From: DASSJT01 sp963715025
GTDB taxonomy: Bacteria > Actinomycetota > Actinomycetes > Actinomycetales > Dermatophilaceae
Length of the DNA: 64,000 bases
Direction of reading: 5' to 3'
Assembly (NCBI GenBank): GCA_963715025.1
Contig: CAVQQQ010000002.1
Span: 124,001-188,000 of the forward strand
Each line of letters opens with the position of its first letter. Positions within the stretch are counted from its first letter, which is position 1. Shown here piece by piece: positions 53,157 through 61,573 of this stretch. The notes below the pieces were generated by a model, which did no database searches, was not told where the DNA came from, and was given only the letters and a program-made list of their open reading frames with translations. The position numbers and the translations under genes are program-made.

Positions 53157-54755
53157 GTGAGCCAAGAGTCAGAGTCGGCCGCTTCGGTGGGACACTCGGG
53201 TAGTTCACGCTTGAGCCTGCTGCTGGCCATGGCGATGTTCGTCCTCGTCGTGGACACATCGCTGATGAACGTCTCGATCTCCGCGGTGGTCGAGGACCTG
53301 GACACCACTGTGAGCGGGGTCCAGTCGGCGATCGCCCTGGAGGCACTGGTCTCGGCCGCCTTCATCCTGATCAGCAGCAAGGTCGGTGATCTTATCGGCC
53401 GGAAGAGGGCCTACATCCTGGGCCTGATCGGGTACGGCATCGGTGCGCTTGCGATGACGGTGGCCCAGAACCTGGCCACCATCATCGTCTTCTGGGCTCT
53501 CACCGGCGGAATCGGTGCTTCGCTGCTGTTGCCAGCCATGCAGTCCCTGATCCACGGGAACTTCGAAGGCGCGGCCCAGAAGAAGACCTACGCGCTGGTT
53601 GGCGCCGCCATGGCGATCGCGGCAGCGATCGGTCCTCTGCTCGGCGGGTTCGTGACCACGTTCCTGTCGTGGCGCGTGGGTTTCGGCCTCGAGGTGGTGA
53701 TCATCGCAGTCGTGCTCGCCAACGTCGGCCTGGTCCGTGACGTGCGCTACACCGGCGAACGACGGATAGATCTCGTCGGCGCCGCACTGTCCGTCGTCGG
53801 CATGGGCGGCGTGGTCCTGGGCATCCTCGTGTGGCAGGAGGGTGGCGAGTCTGTCGGAGCACTGATCGCGCTCGGCCTCGCCGGTCTCGCCGGGTTGGCA
53901 TATTGGCTGGTGAACCGCAAGCGCAAGGGCAAGCTGACGCTGCTGGACCCCGATTTGTTCCGGTTCCCCCACTTCCGACTCGGAATCACCCAGCAGATGC
54001 TGCAGCAGATCACTCTGGGCGGCGTGATGATCGTGCTGCCGATCTTTCTCCAGCTCAAACTGGAGTACAACGCGATGCAGGCGGGTCTGTGCCTCGCGCC
54101 CATGTCGTTGAGCATGTTCGTGATCGCCATTCTCGCCGGCCGGAGGGCAAAGGGCCGACGCCCGAGCAGCATCATCCGGATGGGCTTCCTGCTGGTCACG
54201 ATCGGCATGCTCCTGCTCATCCCGCTCGTGCCCCGGGCCGACTTCGGCCGCGCTCTCGTGATCCCCCTGCTCATCGCAGGCACCGGGCTGGGCCTGCTGG
54301 TCTCCCAGCTCAACAACTACACATTGGCTCCCATCGAGGAGGAGCGGGTCAGTGAGGCGGCGGGGGTCAACTCCGCAGCAGGTTCGTTCGGACTCTCGTT
54401 CGGCCTGGCAGTGGCCGGCGGCCTCATGTTGGCCGCTCTGTCTGCGTCGTTCACCAGCCTCGCCGAGTCGAGCACTGTCCTGCCCTCGGACAAGCAGGAC
54501 CAGGTCGCTCAGGTGCTCGAGGACGACGCCCAGGTGATGAGCGACACCCAGCTGACTGCGCTCCTCACCCAAGAACCCGAGCAGATCCAGACCGAGATCC
54601 TGAGGATCAACGACGTCGCCCGGGACCGAGCGCTGCAGGTAGCGCTGCTCGTGCCAGTCATCGCCGGCCTGATCGGACTCGTCAACTCCTTCCGGATGAT
54701 GCGCCTCCCGGACATCCAGCCGCTGGCCTCCGTGGAGGGGATGGACTTGGGCTGA
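53157..54755 (+). CDS. MFS exporter, DHA2-like (drug:H+ antiporter type)
   Basis: A 532-residue transporter with about 14 transmembrane helices. It has FVLVVDTSLMNVSISAVVED in helix 1, SKVGDLIGRKRAYILG as the loop 2-3 signature, and ALVGAAMAIAAAIGPLLGGF as antiporter motif C. DHA2 members of the EmrB/QacA kind export toxic compounds. GTG 53157 follows GAGAGG; in-frame starts at 53103 and 53124 are less likely. A long helical loop (SSTVLPSDKQDQVAQVLEDD) lies before the last helix. The right side abuts the recombinase relic. Confidence 0.88.
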   Translation: MSQESESAASVGHSGSSRLSLLLAMAMFVLVVDTSLMNVSISAVVEDLDTTVSGVQSAIALEALVSAAFILISSKVGDLIGRKRAYILGLIGYGIGALAMTVAQNLATIIVFWALTGGIGASLLLPAMQSLIHGNFEGAAQKKTYALVGAAMAIAAAIGPLLGGFVTTFLSWRVGFGLEVVIIAVVLANVGLVRDVRYTGERRIDLVGAALSVVGMGGVVLGILVWQEGGESVGALIALGLAGLAGLAYWLVNRKRKGKLTLLDPDLFRFPHFRLGITQQMLQQITLGGVMIVLPIFLQLKLEYNAMQAGLCLAPMSLSMFVIAILAGRRAKGRRPSSIIRMGFLLVTIGMLLLIPLVPRADFGRALVIPLLIAGTGLGLLVSQLNNYTLAPIEEERVSEAAGVNSAAGSFGLSFGLAVAGGLMLAALSASFTSLAESSTVLPSDKQDQVAQVLEDDAQVMSDTQLTALLTQEPEQIQTEILRINDVARDRALQVALLVPVIAGLIGLVNSFRMMRLPDIQPLASVEGMDLG

Positions 54756-54775
54756 CTCAAACCCCCGAGAGGTCC

Positions 54776-55175
54776 TCACCCAGCCTGGGAGAGGGACCGT
54801 GTGACGAGAACAGGCACCGTCCTTGTCTTCGGACCCTTGGGAAGCGCCAAAACCTGCCGGTTGCCGGCGAAGAGCTCGACATGCGACGGACCTCTACCTT
54901 CCCGCGCAGGAAGTCCACGTCGTCAGGAGACAGGCCGAACACCTCCCCGTGGCGAAGCCCGAGACCTGCCGCCAACGTCGTGACGATCGCGTACTTCTCA
55001 GGGAGACGCCAACGGACTCGGAACAAGCGATCACGGTGCCACGGGACGACCTTTCCTCGGATCTGCGGGCCTTCTCACCGAAGTTGCCCTGCAAGGATTC
55101 TTGGCCAGAGGGTCAGCGTCCACGGCCGCGGCGAGATAGTCGACACGTTGGAGACGATGACCTTCTGGTTTGTGG
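54776..55175 (-). pseudogene. Tyrosine recombinase (phage-type integrase) relic
   Basis: On the minus strand the pieces RVDYLAAAVDADPLAKNPC, then RVRWRLPEKYAIVTTLAAGL and GLRHGEVFGLSPDDVDFLRG, then LFAGNRQVLALPKGPKTRTV can be joined only by changing frame at least twice, ending at TGA 54776-54778. LGLRHGEVFGL holds the box I Arg of tyrosine recombinases. The catalytic His-x-x-Arg and Tyr are missing. It is inactive and truncated at both ends. A second, similar fragment lies at 59173-59410. Confidence 0.75.
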
Positions 55176-55194
55176 AACGCCAAGCCACCCACCC

Positions 55195-55368
55195 CTGGGA
55201 GCCAGGACTGGATCGTCGACGTCATCAACCTCCGCGGCGACTCCTACCGCCTCAAAGACCGAGACCTCGGCCGCGTCCCCGCGGCCACCCCCGAAGAACC
55301 ACTACAACCAGACCACCCGGTCAGAATTCGACCGTCGAAACCCGATCAGTTTTCAGCCGCCGTTGACA
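55195..55368 (+). mobile_element. IS21-family right-end relic (istB tail plus terminal repeats)
   Basis: In the plus frame, WIVDVINLRGDSYRLKDRDL then GRVPAATPEE matches the extreme C terminus of IstB helper ATPases. It is followed by TCAGAATTCGACCGTCGAAA (55321-55340) and a second copy, TCAGTTTTCAGCCGCCGTTG (55346-55365, then ACA), which look like IS21 terminal repeats. No left end or istA was found, so this is a remnant left by deletion. Confidence 0.7.
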
Positions 55369-55575
55369 CCTGACCACTATCCCCGCCGCCCAGGGAGACC
55401 CCAGCGATGAAGCGGCGTCCTTCAAGAGAGGCCACCGCGGTTCCGGGAGCCGCAGGCTGAGTCCGTCGATGGGGCGGTCATCCGGCTCGTCCCTGACGGG
55501 TGATGCGCCAAGGGTGTCGCGACACGTACCAAGGAGGAGGCACGGCGAGGCCGCTTTGCGAGGAGGGAAGCAACG

Positions 55576-56751
55576 ATGAAGACAGTGATCGTGGGAGGAG
55601 TTGCAGCGGGTGCGTCGACTGGGGCACGGCTGCGGCGACTTGACGAGTCGGCCGAGATCGTGATCCTGGAGCGAGACCACTACGTGTCGTTCGCCAACTG
55701 CGGTCTGCCGTACCACATCGGTGGGGCCATCCCTGACCGGGACAGCCTGCTGCTGCAGACCCCGGAGAGCCTCGCCAGGGCCCTGGCGCTGGATGTGCGG
55801 ACCGGGCAGGACGTGGTCGGCATCGACCGCGATGCCAAGGAGGTCGAGGTGCGCGACCTCGCGCAGGGGCGGACGTACCGGGAGTCCTACGACAAGCTGG
55901 TGCTGTGCCTGGGGGCCGAACCGGTCCGGCCGCCGATCCCGGGTGCGGATGACCCGCGGGTGGATGTGCTGCGCAACATCCCCGACACGGACCGCATCAT
56001 CACCGTCGTCAAGGTCTTCGACATGACCGCCGGAGGCACCGGCATGACCGAGACCGAGCTCCGCGCCGCTGGCGTCGAGTACCGCATGGTGTACGACCAC
56101 CACAACGGCCACGCCGCCTACTACCCGGGCACCGCACCGCTGTTCCTCAAGGTCCTCTTCGCCCCCGATGACGGCCGGCTCCTGGGCGGACAGGTCCTCG
56201 GCTGGGACGGCGTCGACAAGCGGGTCGACGTGCTGGCGGTCGCCCTGCGCGCCGGCATGATGGTCTACGACCTCGAGCACCTCGAGCTCGCCTACGCCCC
56301 GCCCTACGGCTCGGCGAAGGACCCGCTCAACATGGCCGGCTTCCTCGGAGCCAACCTGCTACGCGGCGACATCGACCTCTGGTACCCAGAGGAGTACCCG
56401 GACTGCGCCGACAAGGTGACGATCCTCGACACGCGCACGCCGGCGGAGTACGACGCCTGGCACATCCCCGAGGCGGTCCTCATCCCGTACACCGAGCTCC
56501 GTCAGCGGCTCGACGAGGTCCCACGGAACATGCCTGTGTACACCTACTGCCGGTCCGGCTTCCGCAGCTACATCGCCTACTGCGTCCTCAAGCAGAACGG
56601 CTTCGACGACGTCGCCTTCCTCTCTGGCGGCATGATGACCTACCACGGCTACCACCGGACATCACTGACCGTCGGCAAGGGCGGCATGCCGATGGTGAGC
56701 CACGCGGAGGACGAGCTGGCCCAGTACCCCGGCGCCCTCCAACACGTCTGA
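55576..56751 (+). CDS. CoA-disulfide reductase/rhodanese fusion, internally deleted
   Basis: A 391-residue relative of CoA-disulfide reductases fused to rhodanese. It keeps FAD-binding KTVIVGGVAAGASTGARLRR, the redox Cys42 in SFANCGLPYHIGG, the dimerisation domain (GTAPLFLKVLFAPDDGRLLG) and a C-terminal rhodanese domain with Cys325 in YTYCRSGFRS. At residues about 143-146 the text jumps from RNIPDTDRIITV to VKVFDMTAGGTGMTE, omitting the NAD(P)H-binding domain, roughly 170 residues compared with the family. The frame stays open. Without that domain it should not work as a pyridine-nucleotide reductase. It is first of a three-gene run with the lactonase and the dehydrogenase. Confidence 0.8.
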   Translation: MKTVIVGGVAAGASTGARLRRLDESAEIVILERDHYVSFANCGLPYHIGGAIPDRDSLLLQTPESLARALALDVRTGQDVVGIDRDAKEVEVRDLAQGRTYRESYDKLVLCLGAEPVRPPIPGADDPRVDVLRNIPDTDRIITVVKVFDMTAGGTGMTETELRAAGVEYRMVYDHHNGHAAYYPGTAPLFLKVLFAPDDGRLLGGQVLGWDGVDKRVDVLAVALRAGMMVYDLEHLELAYAPPYGSAKDPLNMAGFLGANLLRGDIDLWYPEEYPDCADKVTILDTRTPAEYDAWHIPEAVLIPYTELRQRLDEVPRNMPVYTYCRSGFRSYIAYCVLKQNGFDDVAFLSGGMMTYHGYHRTSLTVGKGGMPMVSHAEDELAQYPGALQHV

Positions 56752-56769
56752 GATCGGTGTCGAGACGAG

Positions 56770-57702
56770 GTGCCGGTCATGGGTGACACACCGGTCGAGG
56801 TCGCGCTGGACCTTCGCGCCCAGCACGCAGAGGGGCCACTCTGGGACGCCGGCACCGCCCGCCTGTGGTGGGTCGACATCAGCGGTGAGCGAGTGCACGC
56901 GTTCGACCCGGTCTCGAGCAACGACACCTCCTGGTCCACGCCCGGCCAGCCGGGCGGCGTTGTCCTCACCCCGGCTGGGGAGCCCGTGATCGCCACCCCG
57001 GAGGGGCTTGCTCTTCTGGACCGCCGCACCGGGGCGACCGACCTCCGGGTGCCCATCGAGCAGCACCGGCCCGAGAACCGGGCCAACGATGTCAAGGTCG
57101 ACAGCCGCGGCCGGGCATGGGTCGGCACGATGGCCTTCGACAAGAGACCACGCAATGCTGCTCTCTATCTCGTCGGGGGCGGCCAGGTCACCCGCGTGGT
57201 CGACACTCTGACCATCTCCAACGGGCCAGCCCTGGACGAGACTCGAGGGCGCCTCTACCTGGCTGACACCGCCCTCTACGTCGTCGACGCGTTCGACCTC
57301 GCCCCGGAGACCGGGGTCGTGTCCGGGCGGCGACGGTTCCTGGACTTCACCGACGCGCAGGTGTGGCCCGACGGCATGACGGTCGACGACGACGGCATGC
57401 TCTGGGTCGCGCTCGGACGGGCCGGAGCCGTTCACCGCTACCGACCAGACGGCGCGCTCGACGGCACCGTCCAGGTCCCCACCAGCAACCCCACCTCCAT
57501 CACCTTCGGCGGCCCAGACGGTGGCGATCTCTACATCACGACCTCCTGGACCGACTGCGACGAACGCGCCGACCAGCCCCTCGCCGGCGCGATCTTCCGC
57601 TGCCGCCCTGGCGTCACAGGCGAGCCCTCCCCGCGGCTCGCCGAACTGCCACCCGGCCCGGCTGACTCCAACGCACAACTCCAGAAAGAGAACACCTCAT
57701 GA
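56770..57702 (+). CDS. SMP-30/gluconolactonase family protein
   Basis: A 310-residue six-bladed propeller beginning AEGPLWDAGTARLWWVDISG, with the metal-ligand Glu in EGP, Asn residues in ENRANDVKVDSRGRAWVGTM and SNGPALDE, and the Asp in VWPDGMTVDDDGMLWVAL. These enzymes open sugar lactones with a divalent metal. The start is GTG 56770 (ATG 56779 also possible). The stop overlaps the dehydrogenase start (ATGA), so lactone formation and opening are coupled. Confidence 0.88.
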   Translation: MPVMGDTPVEVALDLRAQHAEGPLWDAGTARLWWVDISGERVHAFDPVSSNDTSWSTPGQPGGVVLTPAGEPVIATPEGLALLDRRTGATDLRVPIEQHRPENRANDVKVDSRGRAWVGTMAFDKRPRNAALYLVGGGQVTRVVDTLTISNGPALDETRGRLYLADTALYVVDAFDLAPETGVVSGRRRFLDFTDAQVWPDGMTVDDDGMLWVALGRAGAVHRYRPDGALDGTVQVPTSNPTSITFGGPDGGDLYITTSWTDCDERADQPLAGAIFRCRPGVTGEPSPRLAELPPGPADSNAQLQKENTS

Positions 57703-59060
57703 TCGAGCGAATCGTTCTCCTGGGCGCCTCCGGCGACCTCACGAGCCGGCTCCTGCTCCCCGCCGTCGCCCAGATCGCCGAGGCCGACCTCCTGCCACCC
57801 GCGCTCACCATTGTCGGTGCCTCGAACGTCGAGTGGTCCACCGCCGACTTCCGCCAGCACATCGCCACCCAGCTGGAGAAGCACGCACCGGTCTCAGCCG
57901 CGGCCCGCGACGCCCTGGTCAGGAGACTCACGTTCCAGCCCTGTGATGTTTCCGAGCCGCGAGACGTCAGCGCGCTGATCGGCGAGGACCGCCCGGACAC
58001 GCTCGTCTATCTCGCGCTGCCACCGTTCCTTTTCGAACCGGTGCTGCAGTCCCTGGCCGCGGCCAAGCTCCGCTCGACCGACGCAGTGGCGATCGAGAAG
58101 CCGTTCGGCACCGACCTCGCCTCCGCCCAACACCTCAACGAGATCATCCGCCTCCGGCTGCCGGAGCCAACGATCTTCCGCATCGACCACTTCCTCTCAA
58201 ACGAACTCGTCCGCCGTGTCGTCACCCTCCGGTTCCTCAACCGCGTCTTCGAACCGATCTGGAACTCCACCAACATCGAGAGCGTCGACATCAGCTGGTT
58301 GGAGAGCCTGACCCTCGAAGGCCGGGCCGGCTACTACGACACCGCTGGAGCGATGAAGGACATGGTCCAGAACCACCTCATGGAGGCCCTGGCGCTCGTC
58401 CTCATGGAACAGCCCGCCCGGGTCGACGCGCACTCCTTCCGCGACGTTCGGGTCGAAGCCCTCCGCTCCGTCGCCACGCCTAGACCGGAACGCATGCACG
58501 CCGACACCATCCGCGCCCGCTACACCGAGGGAGCCATCGGCACTCGGCACGTGCCGTCGTACGTCAACGAGCCTGGCGTCGACCCCAGCCGCAACACCGA
58601 GACCTATGCATCGCTGACCCTCCACGTGAACAGCCCCCGGTGGGCCGGCGTCCCCTTCACCCTCCGATCGGGCAAGGCCCTCGCGCAGGATGGCGCCGAG
58701 ATTGCCATTCACTTCCGTCCCGTGCCTGGCTACCTGCTCGACCAGTGGCCCGGCGTCGAGCCGAACGTTCTCAGGTTAGGACTCACCGACCCATACGTGG
58801 CCCTGTCCACGACGCTCAACGGCCCAGAACGCACCGGAGAGACCCGTCAGCTCGAAGCCCGCTCCACCGCGCCCCGGTTCCCGGCGTACGGCAACCTGAT
58901 CCTGAGCATGCTCCGGAGCGACCCCATGCTGTTCATCCGCGGCGACGAGGCCGAGGAGTCGTGGCGCATCATCGACCCAGTGATGACAGCGTGGGCTGCC
59001 GGAGAGGTCGCGATGCAGGAGTACGCCGCCGGCCAAGACCCACCGGGTCCGTCGTCATGA
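57699..59060 (+). CDS. Divergent glucose-6-phosphate-dehydrogenase-like enzyme
   Basis: A 453-residue protein with the G6PDH fold: GASGDLTSRLLLPAVAQI as the NAD(P) loop, AIEKPFGTDLASA, RIDHFLSNE (161-169), GRAGYYDTAGAMKDMVQNHL with catalytic His226, and LRSGKALAQD. In canonical enzymes the substrate-phosphate contacts are Tyr and Lys of DHYLGKE and a Lys of RSGKxLxxK. Here they are Phe165, Asn168 and Asp331. The catalytic Asp163-His226 pair is kept. This suggests an unphosphorylated or otherwise different sugar. The SMP-30 lactonase partner fits a lactone without phosphate. Substrate is unproven. Confidence 0.85.
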   Translation: MIERIVLLGASGDLTSRLLLPAVAQIAEADLLPPALTIVGASNVEWSTADFRQHIATQLEKHAPVSAAARDALVRRLTFQPCDVSEPRDVSALIGEDRPDTLVYLALPPFLFEPVLQSLAAAKLRSTDAVAIEKPFGTDLASAQHLNEIIRLRLPEPTIFRIDHFLSNELVRRVVTLRFLNRVFEPIWNSTNIESVDISWLESLTLEGRAGYYDTAGAMKDMVQNHLMEALALVLMEQPARVDAHSFRDVRVEALRSVATPRPERMHADTIRARYTEGAIGTRHVPSYVNEPGVDPSRNTETYASLTLHVNSPRWAGVPFTLRSGKALAQDGAEIAIHFRPVPGYLLDQWPGVEPNVLRLGLTDPYVALSTTLNGPERTGETRQLEARSTAPRFPAYGNLILSMLRSDPMLFIRGDEAEESWRIIDPVMTAWAAGEVAMQEYAAGQDPPGPSS

Positions 59061-59172
59061 AACTGCCGCATGGCTCGTGACGTGGGCATGGCGCCGTCAG
59101 CACGAGGACGATCGCGCAGAGGTGCGGTAGTTCGCAGCACAGGACCAAGGCACATCCCGGACCGTACTTAGT

Positions 59173-59410
59173 TCAATCCGCCTGTGACCTGAGGCGATTC
59201 GGGGGCTTCCCCGGTTGGTACACATGTGTTACACCGAGCTCCTCGTCAACGGCCTGCGCGTCCGCTCGTCGCTGGCTGGCGTTGGGCGGCCCGGATACCT
59301 GTCGGTAATCGTTGATGAGCTTGACCTGGCGACGCATCTCGACGCGGCCACGCACGAAGTGCACGTCCTTGGGGGAGAGGCCGAAGATCTCGCCCTGGCG
59401 CAGCGGCGTG
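59173..59410 (-). pseudogene. Second tyrosine recombinase fragment
   Basis: On the minus strand RQGEIFGLSPKDVHFVRGRV then EMRRQVKLINDYRQV matches the same part of a tyrosine recombinase as the relic at 54776-55175 (GEVFGLSPDDVDFLRG, KVEVRRQVELF), but it is a different copy by sequence. The text then becomes unrecognisable to the stop at 59173. Its left side in reading order is joined directly to a lipase fragment. Confidence 0.6.
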
Positions 59411-59797
59411 TCCTCCTTGAGAGTGACCCCACACGACGGTGTCCTGCGCGAGCTTGACGACCTTGAGTTGGTGGGAGGCGCGGATGGCGTCGAGGACCGA
59501 CCGACCTGCGCCCTGACCGATCAGGTATGGCTGGGGGCCTTCGGTGCCGAGGCCGACGTAGTCCGTGGCGACCATGACCCACCCCTGGGCGACGACCTTG
59601 TCCCGCAGGTACATGGCTCCGCCGCCGAGGCCGCCCTTGAGCACCGATGGCGCGCACCCGGACGCGAACCCGGTCGTGCCGTGCGCCCAGGCGAACACGC
59701 GAACCGCGGTCTGCGTGGCCTTCTCCGGGGCGACCACCAGACCGCTGGCGACGGTCGGCGTATTCCTCTCGTCGCGGGTGGTCGTATACAGGATGGG
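59405..59797 (-). pseudogene. Secretory lipase family protein, fragment
   Basis: The minus frame reads LYTTTRDERNTPTVASGLVV, then APEKATQTAVRVFAWAHGTT, ASGCAPSVLKGGLGGGAMYL, MVATDYVGLGTEGPQPYLIG and VVWGHSQGGHAA. This matches the central part of secretory (LIP-type) lipases, including the GHSQG nucleophile. It is closed on the 5' side by a TGA at 59798-59800, and the signal peptide is missing; on the 3' side it runs into the recombinase fragment at about 59400. It has therefore lost both ends. Confidence 0.65.
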
Positions 59798-59892
59798 TCA
59801 CGCCCTGGCCCACCACTTCTCGTCCCACGAAGTCATCCGGCCAGTGTGCCGAGAGCCATGTGCTGTTACACATTCATTACACATGACAACGA

Positions 59893-59952
59893 GAAATGGC
59901 GGCTGACACTGCGAGACGTCCGAAGACGTTTTCGCAGGTCAGCCGCCATTTC
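59893..59952. terminator. 60-base near-perfect hairpin
   Basis: Bases 59893-59907 pair perfectly with 59938-59952. After a single unpaired A the stem continues for 8 pairs and, after one bulged T, 4 more, closing on a CGAA tetraloop at 59921-59924. It lies 35 bases beyond the minus-strand glnA stop. Its length is unusual for a terminator, and a mobile-element origin is possible given the relics beside it. Confidence 0.7.
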
Positions 59953-59986
59953 AGGCGACTAGGCGCAGGTCGGAGAACCCTGCTTG

Positions 59987-61411
59987 TCAGATGTCGAAGT
60001 ACATCTCGAACTCGTGCGGGTGCGGGCGGAAGCGGACCGGGTCGACCTCGTTCTTGCGCTTCCAGTCGACCCATGTCTCGATCAGGTCCTTCGTGAACAC
60101 GTCGCCCTCAAGGAGGAAGTCGTGATCGGCCTCCAGCGCATCGAGCACCTCGGGCAGCGAGCCGGGAACTTGCGCGATGGCCTCGTGCTCCTCGGGGGGC
60201 AGCTCGTAGAGATCCTTGTCCACCGGCTCCGGGGGCTCAATGCGGTTCTTGATGCCGTCGAGGCCCGCCATCAGCATGGCCGAGAAGGCCAGGTACGGGT
60301 TGGCCGACGGATCGGGGACGCGGAACTCGATGCGCTTCGCCTTCGGGCTGTCTCCCGTGATCGGGATGCGGACGCAGGCGGAGCGGTTGCGCGCCGAATA
60401 CACCAGGTTGACCGGCGCCTCGTAGCCGGGGACCAGGCGGTGGTAGGAGTTGACCGTCGGGTTGGTGAACGCCAGCACAGATGGCGCGTGCCTGAGCAGG
60501 CCGCCGATGTACCAGCGCGCGAGGTCCGACAGACCGCCGTAGCCGCGCTCGTCATAGAAGAGCGGCTCGCCGTCCTTCCACAGCGACTGGTGTGAGTGCA
60601 TCCCGGATCCGTTGTCCCCGAAGATCGGCTTCGGCATGAAGGTGACGGTCTGGCCGTTGTGCCACGCGACGTTCTTGACGATGTACTTGAATTTCAGGAC
60701 ATCGTCGCCCGCCTGCTTCAGGGTGTTGAACTTGTAGTTGATCTCCTGCTGCCCCGCCGTGCCCACCTCGTGGTGGGCGCGCTCGACCTCGAGGCCGGCC
60801 GCGGTGAGGGCGAGCGTCATCTGGTCGCGCATGTCCGCGAAGTGGTCGACCGGCGGTACCGGGAAATAGCCACCCTTGTAGCGGGTCTTGTAGCCGCGGT
60901 TGCCGCCCTCCTCCTCGCGGCCGGAGTTCCAGGCGGCCTCGACCGAGTCGATGAAGTAGTAGGACGCGTTCTGCTTGGTCTCGAAGCGCACATCGTCGAA
61001 GATGTAGAACTCAGCCTCGGGGCCGAAGTACGCAGTGTCAGCGATGCCCGTCGACTTCAGGTAGGCCTCGGCCTTCGCCGCGATGTTGCGCGGGTCCCGG
61101 CTGTACTCCTCGCCGGTGAACGGGTCGACGACGGAGAAGTTCATGATGAGCGTCTTCTCCTTGCGGAACGGATCCACATAGGCGCTCGTCGGATCCGGGA
61201 TCAGCTTCATGTCGGACTCGTGGATCGCCTGGAACCCACGAATCGACGAGCCGTCAAACATCACGCCGTTCTTGAAGAAGTCTGCCTCGACGTTGGCGGC
61301 CGGCACGTTGAAGTGCTGCATGATGCCGGGCAGGTCGCAGAAGCGCACGTCGACGAACTTGACGTCCTCGTCTTTGATGAACTTCAGGACGTCGTCAGCG
61401 GTGCTGAACAT
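59987..61411 (-). CDS. glnA: Glutamine synthetase type I (GlnA)
   Basis: A 474-residue enzyme of the GS I-beta type. It starts MFSTADDVLKFIKDEDVKFV and has VDVRFCDLPGIMQHF, FDGSSIRGFQ, AYFGPEAEFYIFDDV, HHEVGTAGQQEINYKFN, KPIFGDNGSGMHSHQSLW, and the adenylylation region DLYELPPEE, whose Tyr is the likely modified residue. It makes glutamine from glutamate, ammonia and ATP. AGGAGG lies 7 bases before the ATG; the frame is open up to 62008, but that part is shadow. A GlnR box and a promoter are listed upstream. Confidence 0.97.
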   Translation of the reverse strand: MFSTADDVLKFIKDEDVKFVDVRFCDLPGIMQHFNVPAANVEADFFKNGVMFDGSSIRGFQAIHESDMKLIPDPTSAYVDPFRKEKTLIMNFSVVDPFTGEEYSRDPRNIAAKAEAYLKSTGIADTAYFGPEAEFYIFDDVRFETKQNASYYFIDSVEAAWNSGREEEGGNRGYKTRYKGGYFPVPPVDHFADMRDQMTLALTAAGLEVERAHHEVGTAGQQEINYKFNTLKQAGDDVLKFKYIVKNVAWHNGQTVTFMPKPIFGDNGSGMHSHQSLWKDGEPLFYDERGYGGLSDLARWYIGGLLRHAPSVLAFTNPTVNSYHRLVPGYEAPVNLVYSARNRSACVRIPITGDSPKAKRIEFRVPDPSANPYLAFSAMLMAGLDGIKNRIEPPEPVDKDLYELPPEEHEAIAQVPGSLPEVLDALEADHDFLLEGDVFTKDLIETWVDWKRKNEVDPVRFRPHPHEFEMYFDI

Positions 61412-61464
61412 CCAACCTCCTATAGGGGGGCCGGGCACGCATCGCCGCCCGGTGGGTCGATGCG

Positions 61465-61492
61465 AGGCTAATCGCCTCGCATTTCCCGTCAA
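61465..61492 (-). promoter_or_regulatory. Candidate glnA promoter
   Basis: On the minus strand TTGACG (61492-61487) and TAGCCT (61470-61465) are 16 bases apart, a good match to TTGACn/TAnnnT. The -35 element lies within the GlnR box, so GlnR binding should alter its use. Confidence 0.6.
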
Positions 61493-61518
61493 TGACCCAA
61501 ATGTTTCCTGCGTGTTAC
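61481..61518 (-). promoter_or_regulatory. GlnR-binding site (two a/b half-site pairs)
   Basis: Read on the minus strand from 61518, GTAAC, GAAAC, GTCAT and GAAAT follow each other at exact 6-base intervals. This is the GTnAC-n6-GAAAC-n6-GTnAC-n6-GAAAT pattern bound by GlnR of Streptomyces and relatives before nitrogen-assimilation genes. It lies about 70 bases before the glnA start; the divergent RDD gene starts 56 bases to the other side. Confidence 0.85.
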
Positions 61519-61573
61519 GCGGATCCACCTGTCTCAGGAGCCGAGACATCCGCCCAGAAAGCGGGCGCATAGA

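Noticed and set aside
59213..59889. TACACATGTGTTACAC-like words at 59217 and 59868 as attachment sites
   Set aside because: The two differ in order and length and do not form a clear direct repeat, so an att-site claim would be guesswork.
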